Source: Pelargonium nanum
Lineage: Eukaryota > Streptophyta > Magnoliopsida > Geraniales > Geraniaceae
DNA length: 64,000 bases
Reading direction: 5' to 3'
Assembly: GCA_036897485.1 (NCBI GenBank)
Contig: JAYMTF010000008.1
Span: 21,605 to 85,604 of the forward strand
Below the pieces are notes generated by a model, which ran no database searches, had not been told where the DNA came from, and was given only the letters and a program-made list of their open reading frames with translations. The position numbers and the translations under genes were made by a program. Positions within the stretch are counted from its first letter, which is position 1, and every line of letters starts with the position of its first letter. Of this stretch, positions 1 through 10,255 are shown piece by piece.

Positions 1-3000
1 TGATATGCTCATCTGAAGAAGAGCTCAATGATATGGTATGTTTTTGCTGCTAACTTTGTATGGACATTGTGTTTATCAATTTATTAGTGCCGCAGCCTTT
101 TCACTTTCTACTCTTATATTATTGGGTGATCATGAATACAGATATACAGCTTAAAGTACCGTATCCAACATGAGAGCATTCCTCTATCTGAGGAGAAGCA
201 AATCCTTAAAGAAATCAAGCAACTTGAGGGGACAAGGGAAAAGGTTATTGCTAATGCTGCCACAAGAACAAAGATTCAGGAGTCATTGGGTCCGAAAGAA
301 GACCTGCAAGACAAGGTCAAAGTAAGAGAATCGAAACTTAAACTTGTGTTTCATGTAACTTGTGTTTCATCTATGATGGAATGTTCATTACTTCATTTCC
401 CATCATTCTTTGGATTATAATAATTTGCAAATTTGTGTTATTGTAGCTTATCAGTGTTGATCTGAATGGAGTAAAAAAGGAACAACAAGCTATTAGTGCC
501 AAAATTAAGACTCTTGATGAAGCAAAGAAGGCAGTAGATGATGAAATTAAAGCTATTCAGGATGAACTGACAATTACCACCGAGAAGAGGGAAGAAGCAT
601 ATCAAACCATCCAAGAACTGAGAAAACTGCGTGATGAAGGGGTATGTTACTTTGCTTTCAATTATTGCCGTCACAATAAATCTCCTCTCTATCACTGTTT
701 TCCTATAAAGAATTGTGATTCAGTTTCGCCATTAGCTGGTAGGAATATCTGAATTCTCTGGTTTGTATTAGTTGGATTACTCCATACTAGGGTTCTCGGG
801 CTTTCATTGTCATATTCAATGCCTTGGTCATCCATTAGGCCAGACATAGTTTCTTTTGTTTCTGCCTCATTTTATTATATTTTTCTATGGTAGTGCTCAT
901 TTTGCCTTTTAGATATAGATACAAAATGTATGAGATGGGACAAGTAACTAATATTAGGAAAATGAAAACCAAAGCAGGTTGGGCCAAGCGGTTTAAGCGC
1001 TTCGGATTCCCCTTGAGGTCTCATGTTCGAGTCTCTCTGCTGACGGTATATATATATATATATATATATAACAGTCATTTAAAAAAAAAATTACCAAAGA
1101 AGAAAGTGGGAGGTTATTTTGGTTAAAGCATGCTGATTGTGGATTCAGAATAAAATATTTGTAGCAAAAGATTTAATTAGAATGCAGAGCCATGTTTTTG
1201 TCACAAAGGTTGCAAGGATGAAAGTCCAAATGAGAATACATGGATAAATTTTCCTGTACTTGTCTCATTGTGCAATTCATTATACTTGATTCCACGTGAT
1301 ATTTCTAGATTTTTTTTTCTTGAGCTGATTTCACTGTCCAAATAGATATCTAATGATGGACTCTTGACTCTTCCTTTGTCAAGAACATCAGAATCTCAGT
1401 CTGGATTATAGAATCTTATGGCTTCAATGGGCTTTGTCTTGGTAGGGAGCCTATGAAAATAGCTTCTTTGTAGTTATCGTTGCTGTTAATGGGAGGCTTA
1501 GTAATTTCATTCATTCTGCAACTAAGAATAAAATAAAAACCAGTCGATCACATTTTATTTTGAAGAGTTTGTTGATAATTGGAATTAATTCATCCCTTTA
1601 CTTTTCATTGTTCAACAATGATGTAACTAAAATGATAGATATTTATTTATGTATTTTTAAACAGGAAATATTTGTATGTAGACATCAGCCACATCTTTTG
1701 AGTTTTACATCCAGAACCACTAAACCATTATTCTTAGCTAATATGTTAGAATTTGTTCACGAACGGGCCGAAGTCACTGGTAATGCAAGACTATTTATTT
1801 GCCACAAATAGTTAGATAATAGGATTCCCAGAAAGCAAGATTTTTTTGTGGGAAAATCTTGTAATTGACCTCTGATATTGTAGTCATTAACTTCAGCAGT
1901 TTAGCTCCAGTTATGTCATCCCTAGTTGTGTTCATTAATTTTGTTTAGAAATGTCACCCTGGTTCTGATTTAGTGATTTTCCCAGTGCAACCCAATGCTC
2001 CAACCTGAAAAGTACATTAGTTTATTGGCTTTCAGGTGTTTAGTTAAGCGAAACCAAGCCAAGGCCCGATCCTTAAATAAAAGTGAAGTGGACTTTTATG
2101 CTACATCCGCCGACTGGACTTTGATGATACAGACCTCTTCTCCGTCTTTCTTAGTCACCCTTGAGATCTTTGTTTGGACCATTTATTTTAACTTCTAATA
2201 GATTGTTATCTAGTGGGTTGTGATTTACAATATCTTTATATGCAAAAGAATGGCGTGACTAGCTAAACAGTAATTATCTTATTAATTGCGGCATGTTTTT
2301 ATTATATTTGTGTTCAACATTCTACAGGATAGATAAGTTGTTTTTACATACTTGAATACTTGATCCTTTCTTGGCGACAATCATATCTACTGTATATGTA
2401 TGATCAGCTGTAACTTTTCTTCACTTTATCTGTTCTCAGAATACCGACTTCTACCAAAACCGAACTCTGCTAACTAAAGTCAAAGATCTATGCTACAAGA
2501 AAGATATTCAGACTCTTGAGGAACTAGCACATGCCGAGGTCTGTTTTATTAGGTCATCTTTTATCAAGCCTTTTCACACTGCTGTTACACTATATATGTA
2601 CTTTAATAATTTACCTTGATTTTGTTATTTTAATTGTTACTAGGTTGAGAAATTTATGTCCAGTTGGTGCAAAAGCAAGGCTTTTAGGGATGATTATGAG
2701 AAAAGGTTATTGGCATCTTTGGACAATCGGCAATTAAGTAGGGATGGACGAATGCGGAACCCAGATGAGAAGCCATTGGTGGTAACAGAGGCACCAAAAG
2801 CCCCTGAAACAGAGACAGTGGCGAAAGCTAATGTGAAACGACCGAAGGAGGAACCCAAACCTGCTGCTCAACAAGATATTCTCCCTACCCAGAAGACACC
2901 AAAAGAGGATAGTAAACCAGCAGATTCGAAAACCGCTTCTAAACATGATGACTTAGAAGATGAGGAGATCTATGGGTTAGAAAGCACAAAGGGTTCTGTC

Positions 3001-3566
3001 AAGAATGAAGTTGATGTACCGAAGACGAAGGAGATGATAAGGGAAGAGGAGATTGCAAAAGCTAAGCAGGCTATGGAAAGGAAGAAGAAGTTGGCTGAGA
3101 AGGCTGCTGCGAAAGCTGCTATTAGAGCTCAAAAGGAGGCTGAAAAGAAGAACAAGGAAATTATTTACCTGACTTTTTTTAACATAAAATTTATTCTGTT
3201 TTCTGTTTACCATTTTATTTGGGTAAAATTTTGACAGTATGTTTAAATTTATTTCAGGTTCTCGAAAAGAAGTTGAAAAAGAAAGCAGCTGCATCTGCAC
3301 CAGCACCAGATTCAAATTCTGAAGAGCTGGCTGAAATGGTTGGAGAGCTTGAAGAACCAGAAAAGATCGAGACAAGCGTTGAAGCTCCAGTTTCTGCAAA
3401 AGCGAAGGACACTAAAGTCAGACACAGGCCTCGAGGAAAAGGACCGGAAACCCTTCCCAAGGTAATTTTGAAGCGGAAGAAGTCGACCAATTATTGGGTA
3501 TGGGCTGCTCCTGCCATTTTGGTGGTTTTGGTGTTTATAGCACTTGGATATTACTATCTGCTCTAA
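1..3566 (+). CDS. PPI1: Proton pump-interactor 1-like protein, 3' part (5' end outside window)
   Basis: Exons read as 1-35 (partial), 142-321, 447-641, 2440-2538, 2644-3156 and 3258-3566 (TAA), giving about 442 residues. PPI1 proteins bind the regulatory C-terminus of plasma-membrane H+-ATPase; that role is family knowledge. Visible here are a charged coiled-coil part in exons 2-3 (LSEEKQILKEIKQLEGTREK), the conserved FRDDYEKR and SRDGRMRNPDEKP block in exon 5, a long Lys/Glu/Ala-rich stretch (AMERKKKLAEKAAAKAA), and a C-terminal membrane anchor (YWVWAAPAILVVLVFIALGYY) ending four residues before the stop. The anchor fits an ER or plasma-membrane tail-anchored protein. All introns are GT-AG except the last: the expected donor after AAG at 3154-3156 reads GA, not GT. 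If that intron is retained, the frame stops at 3232-3234 and the anchor is lost. Intron 3 (642-2439) holds a short tRNA-derived insertion. The start codon lies before the window. Confidence 0.9.
978..1092 (+). mobile_element. Short tRNA-derived SINE-like insertion in PPI1 intron 3
   Basis: Bases 978-1046 resemble a tRNA head. A polymerase III A-box-like segment (GGGCCAAGCGGTTTAAGCG) lies at 981-999 and a B-box-like segment (TGTTCGAGTCTC) at 1024-1035. A (TA)n run at 1048-1070 and an A-rich tail follow. Flanks ACCAAAGCAG (968-977) and ACCAAAGAAG (1093-1102) match at 9 of 10 positions and look like a target-site duplication. A related, more degraded head occurs at 10053-10123. I infer retrotransposition, not a functional tRNA, because I see no cloverleaf. 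Confidence 0.6.
1048..1070. repeat. (TA)n microsatellite
   Basis: About eleven TA units directly follow the tRNA-derived head in intron 3 of the PPI1-like gene. It probably expanded from the tail of the inserted element. Confidence 0.9.
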
Positions 3567-4690
3567 ACCGAAGAATAACATTTAGAAGAGTAGTAGACGT
3601 GTTTTGCTGCTTGAGAGAGCGTGAGAGTAAGCTAGGATCTGTAGTAGTAAATTAAGTTGTTCTTTACATCCCGCTGGGATGGACCCTAAACTCATAATGT
3701 TGGTGACTCAGCCTGAACCCAAAACCCGTAATGCTTTACTTTTGTTCTGAAACTTTATACATTTGTTTACTAGTATGTATCTTCAAATTTTGACTCTTAT
3801 CTAATTTCATGAATTATTTCAGTTCAACTTTTGCATTTCTTCTGCATGTTTTTCCCAGTGATTAAGATTTAGGAAAAAATTCATATATTGGTGGTGTTAT
3901 GGTTGATGGTTGTGTTGTTTGTTTTCACTATTCCAACTTGTTTTTGTGAGAAGGAAAAACAAGGGATTTATATTATATCTTGTATTTTACTGTTAGAGAT
4001 CTCATGAGCAACATGTCTTTGATTATATACAACTTGGGTGTTTTATTTGTGAGCAACCCAAGTGGGCATATGTCACTTTTAATCAATGGTCTTGTTGAAC
4101 ATCAAAGTTACTTGAAAGGTTCGAGTAGAGCTGACAATTCGGGTTTTAGGCTGAGACTTGAATTGATCTAAAAGGATTTTGGATTGAATTTTCGGTTTTA
4201 CCAATTGAAAATTAATGGAGTAAATAAAAAAATCTGAGGGACTGAAAAGAGTTTCAACTTTTGAGTGCATATATGTTCGAATTCAAATTGTCATCTCTAG
4301 CTAGAGTACTAACTTTGAATTTTTCTAATTTAGCGAAGACGTCAAGTAATACATGGATCATAATGATTACGTTGTTTAAATGCGAATGTCATTTTTATTC
4401 TATTTATTATCATTTCAATCATAGGAATAAATTCCATTCAGTTAGTTACGATTCAATCAGAGGGATACATTCAACTTAAAAAAAATCAAATATGATGTAT
4501 ACAATTTTATTGCAGATATCCACAATTTTTTTTATACAATAAATTAAATGTCTAATAATTATGACGGAGAGTTTTTTTTTTTTCTGTTAAGTAAAATGAA
4601 GTAGGGTTTGGGAATTATATTTTAAATATTTTTAAACAATTCCAATTTCCGAACAACAAAAACAAATTCGATTTGCCTCGTTATTGCAAC
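3567..4690. other. PPI1 3' UTR and intergenic spacer
   Basis: About 1.1 kb without a recognisable gene. The first few hundred bases are T-rich 3' UTR and downstream sequence of the PPI1-like gene. The rest is AT-rich up to the CG-richer leader of the next gene near 4690. I see no mobile element or RNA gene in it. Confidence 0.6.
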
Positions 4691-4709
4691 ACAACTCTGT
4701 ACTCTATCT

Positions 4710-4715
4710 CACGTG
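4710..4715. promoter_or_regulatory. CACGTG (G-box) near start of RWD-RING transcript
   Basis: A perfect palindromic CACGTG lies about 80 bases before a likely 5' UTR splice donor. G-boxes bind bHLH and bZIP factors. Function here is inferred from motif and position only. Confidence 0.4.
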
Positions 4716-4791
4716 CAGTCACCGACTCCGCTCTCCGGCGATCCTACCTATCGCCGCCGATAAGACCGATTCTTCCGTCGCCGGTGCTCAG

Positions 4792-5669
4792 GTGAGCTGA
4801 GCCAGCCTAGGCGACCTAGAGGTCACTCTAAATTTAGGGCCTTTCCTTTCTTGTTGTTCTTAAGGTGCTTTGAGATTCTGCTGTGGTGGTTTGATGTTTC
4901 GATGCATCTCTCACTATTATTCTTGTTTTTTTTTTCCCGAATTTGAATTGTTAATGAATTGCTGGTTGTATTTACCAATTTGATATTTATTTGAGATTTG
5001 AAAAGTGTGTGTTTTTATTTTTTGGTTTGGATTCTCGGACTAGGGACTTGCGTACCATCTGTTTGATATTAGTTCCAACAGAAATTGGATTGTGTCTGAG
5101 CTTATTGGATTGAAGATAGTGAAAATTCTCAGAAGGGTCAAGGAATTTTTTTTGTAATATAGATAGTTTTTTTTTGGCATCAGAAAAGGACTTGGGAAAT
5201 CACAACTGTAATGTTGATGTGCAATTTTTTTTTGAAGTTTGAAGTATTAGCTTGAATCATCCTCGATTTTCTATTGTAGACTAGAGACAATGACAATGTA
5301 GCTTCTTGATATGTATTTTTTTCTTTCCTGCTGCCAAGTTCAGCCTGATTCCGTGAATTTTATCAAATTTGGTCTTTCAGAATGCTTTTTGTAGTTTCAG
5401 GGTTGGTTGAATTTGGTTTTAGACATACTGAAAGTCTCCACTTAGGTTACTGTAACAGCTCTACTTTGTTGTAGCTGTAATTTTATCTACTAATAATTAT
5501 TTTAGCTCAGAGTTTTTTTGCCTAATTGCCTCTTGTAGCTACTTTAGCTGATATTTGATGAAGCAACTGCTTAGAGTTTATTTTAAGTACTGTTCGAAGT
5601 GTTTTCTTGGATTCTAACTTGCATATTAAGTGCAGTCCATTTACTTGAGTCGGTATATGGTTTTGGCAG
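4792..5669 (+). other. Likely 5' UTR intron of the RWD-RING gene
   Basis: A CG-rich leader ends in CTCAG|GTGAGC at 4791/4792, a strong donor. A T-rich tract and GGCAG at 5665-5669 make a good acceptor 122 bases before the ATG at 5792. Leader introns of this kind are common in plant housekeeping genes. cDNA would be needed to confirm it. Confidence 0.55.
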
Positions 5670-5791
5670 GTGTTGGTTGATTTGAAGGACTTGTATCTAT
5701 AAAAAAAAAAGGATTCTTTCAGAAGAGAGGAGGTCCGCCTCCTTGCACACACACAAAAAAAGAAAGGAGTTTTGCTAACTGCTGCGATAAT

Positions 5792-8700
5792 ATGGCAGAA
5801 GAAGAAGAAGTGGTGATGGAAGTGGAAGCGGTGCAAGCAGTGTATGAAGATGATTGTGTGGTTCTTGAAACTTTCCCTCCACATCTTCACGTCCACATCA
5901 AGCCCCGCACAGCTGATGTCTCCTCCCAGCAGGTCCTCTATCTACTCTGTTGCACTGCCTTAACACTCTTCCATTAGTGGGACACTTTTGTATTCTCGAA
6001 AACATAGGGAAAGGAACAGGAACTTCTCAAGTCGAGAAACAAATTGAATCGTGCTCTTAATGTATATTCACCACTGGAAGTATACATTGGACCTTTCTTT
6101 TCTCTGTAATCTTTGGAATTTTTTTCTCCAAGTTGGAAGGTTCAAATGGATAGTTTTTTCCCATCCCTCTTTTAGTTAATCATTTCTTTAACTTTTTTAG
6201 GCGGTGAGGCCTGTGAATGGAGAAGTTATTTCTAAGATGAATGCGCTTGCAAACTTTTTTCTCTATTTTCAATGTGTGGTTTTATTTGTTCATGCACTCT
6301 GGAATAGTACTTGTCTGCATATTGATTGAGACTTGTGAGCCTGCTTAAGCTTAACAATCCAACATAGTTTCATTTTATCCATTGTGGTGATGCAATTTAT
6401 GGGTTTCCATACCTTTAATTGATTTATGAGTACTGCTTCTAATTTGGTGTCAAATTTTAATTGTGCAGTTTGTGGAAGCAATTATTAGAATACGAGCAGG
6501 TCCCCAGGTAATACTTATTAGACGCACCCGCAATTATTTCTGAGTTATGCGAATTCTGCAAACATTGAGGAAATCAAATTTAACTGAAAACCCTCTATCA
6601 ATATGAAAAATTACCAAAATCATGCCCTCCTATAAGAAAGGAAAGATTCAGTGTTTTTAGCTGGACTTATCTCATCTTATATGCTTTTGTTTAGACTTTG
6701 GACACTTAACAATTTCGCCGATTCTATATGTCTGCATATCTTGAACCACAGCGATGTGATTTCCTTGCACATCCAGGAAATTTTAGGTAAATAGTATATT
6801 GCATACTGTCCTTAGTAGATGTCTGACTTAGAGCAGTAGGGCGCTCTAATCAGTTTGTGCTCTGAACTTTGTAATTTTGGTTTTGTTTTGATAGTTAACG
6901 TTTTGCACGCTTTCTGTGGCAGTATCCAAAGGAACCACCATGCATTGATATAATGGATTCCAAGGGTCTTGATGAAAAAAGGCAAAAACATTTGATTACT
7001 ACCATACAAAACAAAGCCTGTGAACTATCTTCATGTTTAATGCTCATAGCGCTTTGTGAGGTAATTATCACGCTGCTCATTTTACCAAACTGTTTAGTGA
7101 AAAAAGCACATTGTTACCCTGTAAGGAACTCGACTGACAGAACAATTTGGATACTAATATTAGCTTGGATATATATTGATCACCATCCTTGTAGTTAACA
7201 TATTTAAGTTAAAATTATATTCTGATGAGCTGGTATACAACGTCTCTATGCCCAAGTAGCAGTCAAATCACATTCTTGAATATTGTTATATAGAATTATT
7301 AAGGCTATCATTATTTTGTAATTCTGAGAATATGGAATGATGGATAATGCATTCAATGTGATAAAAGAGCTCAGAAATCAGAATGCATTCTTAGAGAGTC
7401 ATGATTTTTATTTCACTAGGCAATGGCCATGCACATTTGTGTGTCTTTATCAATGTAAATTTGTTTATACCTACAGAGATTTTAATTTTTAATATTTTAG
7501 GAAGCGTTTCAGGAGCTTTCTGTTATGAATCATCCTGATGGTGATTGTCCCTTGTGTCTCTATCCGTTGGTTTCTGAAGATAACCAGAAGAAGGCTTTAC
7601 CCTTTATGAAGTTAATGTCTTGCTTCCATTGTTTCCACAGGTAGAGTTCTGTTCTCTTGTTTTACCAAAAATATAACTGCTGATGATGTAGGTTTTATAT
7701 CTGAATTGTATATTAATTACTTTATGGAATCATGGCAGCGAGTGCATTATTATGTGGTGGAATTGGCTCCAACAAGAGAAAGAAACTAAGACTGGTGATT
7801 CATCTAGTGCAACTCTCTTGCCTAATAGAGCCATGAGAAATGAAAAAGGTATGTCGTAGTCATAATAATCGGCTGAACTAGCTTTTAATTTTTTACGAAA
7901 GGCTTGAGGGGACAACTTGGTAATTTAAGAATGTTACTTGAGATGTGTTAGGTATCCCGTAAAGCTTTATTAGTATTGGCTTTCGAGGGCTTACAGTCTT
8001 GTACTCTTGGCTAAACCAAATGAACTTGGTGTATTCTTGAGGACATTCCTCATTCCAACTCTTGCCTGATAAGTTTAGATTAAGATTCCAAAAAATGATG
8101 AAGGCATTAATAAATAACTGCAAAGCGAATGGCCATTTGTTCTTGATTAAATCTTTTTGATATGTTGTAGTGGAGAAAAGCTGATTCTGGCCTTGAATTT
8201 GGGGAGTTCTGAATATTTATTTGAGAATAGTAAATTTTCATGGATGTTTGGGAATCAAGTTTTAAGGCATTTGCTTTGGTCTACTTTTGTCCCCACCAGA
8301 GTTTAGGGCTGCTTTATTATTTGTTTTCTTTGTTTTGTTGTATTTTTTGTTCAGCTATATAAAAATTTACATTGTTATACAAAGTGTCAGTTTATAATGT
8401 TGGGTTCCCATGCACTGGTGATCAATTCTATTAATTTTTCATCCAAAAAGGAAAATAAAAAACACATTTCTGGCAAGTAAAACATGGTATGTTTTTAGGG
8501 ACGCTCTGCTGTATAGGCATTTTGTTTTTATTTTAAAGACCTTTGTATTTTAATATTCTGCCAAGATAACTCATAAAATACTTTTTTGGTTTTTTGTTAG
8601 ATATGAATATGTTGATGAAAGATAGCATGGGAAACTGCCCAGTTTGCCGCAAGGTTTTCCATTCCAAGGATATTGAACACGTGCTCGACTTAGTTGGTAC

Positions 8701-9511
8701 TCATTCATCTAATCAGCTGGTATGCCACTCTACTCATGAATGTGATAGAACTAGTTGAAGTCTATATATTTACTTATTGGTTTAAATTGGCAACATTAAG
8801 ACACCTAGAATAAATAAGCAGCAAGGGTTACTGAAAACTAAAATATATGTCTATTTGATGTTTTGCTTCATGTGAATTCAAGTTAAATTAGCATCTCGAA
8901 CTCATCTTTTGAACTCTTCGTTGCTACTTAGGTTTTCCTATTTTCTTACATGCCATTCCAAGTAAGGAAATGATACAAAATATTGATGTATAGGAGATTT
9001 GATGTTTTCCTACAAAATATCAAGTTTTGATGATGGATTCATGCAAATTACTTGGTTGCTGTTTTTATAACCACGATGAAGGTGATCTTAATCCCTTGGC
9101 TTACTCGCGTTTTGTGTTGGATTGCAGAGTACCAACGCAATTGGGGATAATGATGCCGAAGAACTTCTCAAATGTGATTCGGAGAACATCAGAAGAGAAA
9201 AATTTGAGGCCATATTGAAGTTGCAACAAGAAAACAGTGGGTTAATTGAACCGAAGAAAACTCTCGCAGTACAGCCAGGCATGTTTCTTCCACCTCCAGT
9301 TGCATCACCCGCCACAACGTCAAACGAAGAAAAACACGAAGAACAGCATAGCGATACAGTAGTAACATCAGCAACGAATTCTAGGGGCAGCTCCTCAAAC
9401 CGGCCTAGCACCAGCGAGCACCGGAGTTCAGGTATGAGGAAGCACAGAACAAGGAATCCGAGAAGGCAACCGAGACAGTGGACTAGAAAAACAAATGAAA
9501 CTGCAGAGTGA
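5792..9511 (+). CDS. RWD-domain RING-H2 E3 ubiquitin ligase, RNF25-like
   Basis: Seven phase-consistent exons: 5792-5932, 6469-6507, 6923-7060, 7501-7640, 7739-7848, 8601-8719 and 9128-9511, coding 356 residues. Residues about 8-110 form an RWD domain: it opens with a run of glutamates, then VQAVYEDDCVV, and includes the YPKEPPCI turn. A RING follows: CPLC, then MSCFHCFHSEC, a 40-50 residue insert, and CPVCRK. The wide spacing before the last Cys pair matches RNF25/AO7 rather than a compact RING. The C-terminal 127 residues are low-complexity and end in a basic tail (RTRNPRRQPRQW). RNF25 in animals works with GCN1 at stalled ribosomes. For the plant protein only ubiquitin ligase activity is a safe inference, and its substrate is unknown. 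The ATG at 5792 is followed immediately by the acidic N-terminus typical of the family. Confidence 0.88.
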
Positions 9512-10255
9512 GTCTATACTATGATCAGCATGTATTTAACTGATCTTTTAATGTTGATGTCAGAAATGCAATACGCAACAACAATTTTTGGAAGATAAAG
9601 GAATAGTGGGTGTGAGTGAAACTTTGTACTTGAGGTATGATTTGGGTTCATTAAGATGAAAATTTGTGAAGTGTCTTTTGTTTTGTAAAACATCTTTAGC
9701 ATTTTGATGTTTAAAAATAAAATTGAAAATTTAGACCTAGTTTTGCACAATGGGAATGATGAAGAAATAGAAGTCTACCAACATGAAAACTAGTTTGTGC
9801 ACATTCCATCTTTTTCATATTGAGTTTGATAAAGCCATTCATGTATTGTATTATCATTTGATCAATTCTGTAGATGACTTAATGAAACTCAATATTTTAT
9901 CTATTAGATCAAAACATATCTTTGTTATTTGACATGTCTTGTATAATTGGACGAAATATTTCTCAATATACTTATGCACCGTTCACCCAAAATATTCAAC
10001 TACAAAAATACAAATATTTGAGGGTCAATAATAATAAAATATTCCGGGGCTTGTTGGGCCGAGGCGGTGTTTTTTTTTTTTTTTGAAGTCTCGAGTTCAA
10101 GTCTCACTGCTGATGCTGACGGTACGAGATGAAATAGAGTTTTGGGTGAAAGGGAGAACTACCTCTTGTTATGGGTCACCCACCCATTAACCCATACACT
10201 GATACCAAACCCGAACCCGAACCCGAAACCAGCCTTAACCAATATTCTCAACAAA
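9512..10255. other. Spacer between RWD-RING and S4-domain genes
   Basis: AT-rich 3' UTR and intergenic DNA. It contains a degraded tRNA-derived insertion around 10053-10123 and then the leader of the S4-domain gene. An ATG at 10171, out of frame with the S4 protein, opens a frame that overlaps its start. Confidence 0.6.
10053..10123 (+). mobile_element. Degraded tRNA-derived (SINE-like) head
   Basis: GTTGGGCCGAGGCGG at 10053-10067, a T-run, then GAGTTCAAGTCTCACTGCTG near 10093-10112 parallel the A-box, B-box and trailing CTGCTGACGG of the better copy at 978-1046. No target-site duplication is clear. It lies within about 130 bases of the S4 gene's likely start codon. Confidence 0.5.

Noticed and set aside
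981-1046. Functional tRNA gene
   Set aside because: A- and B-box-like text is present, but no acceptor stem or anticodon arm can be folded, and a retroposon tail and target-site duplication flank it.
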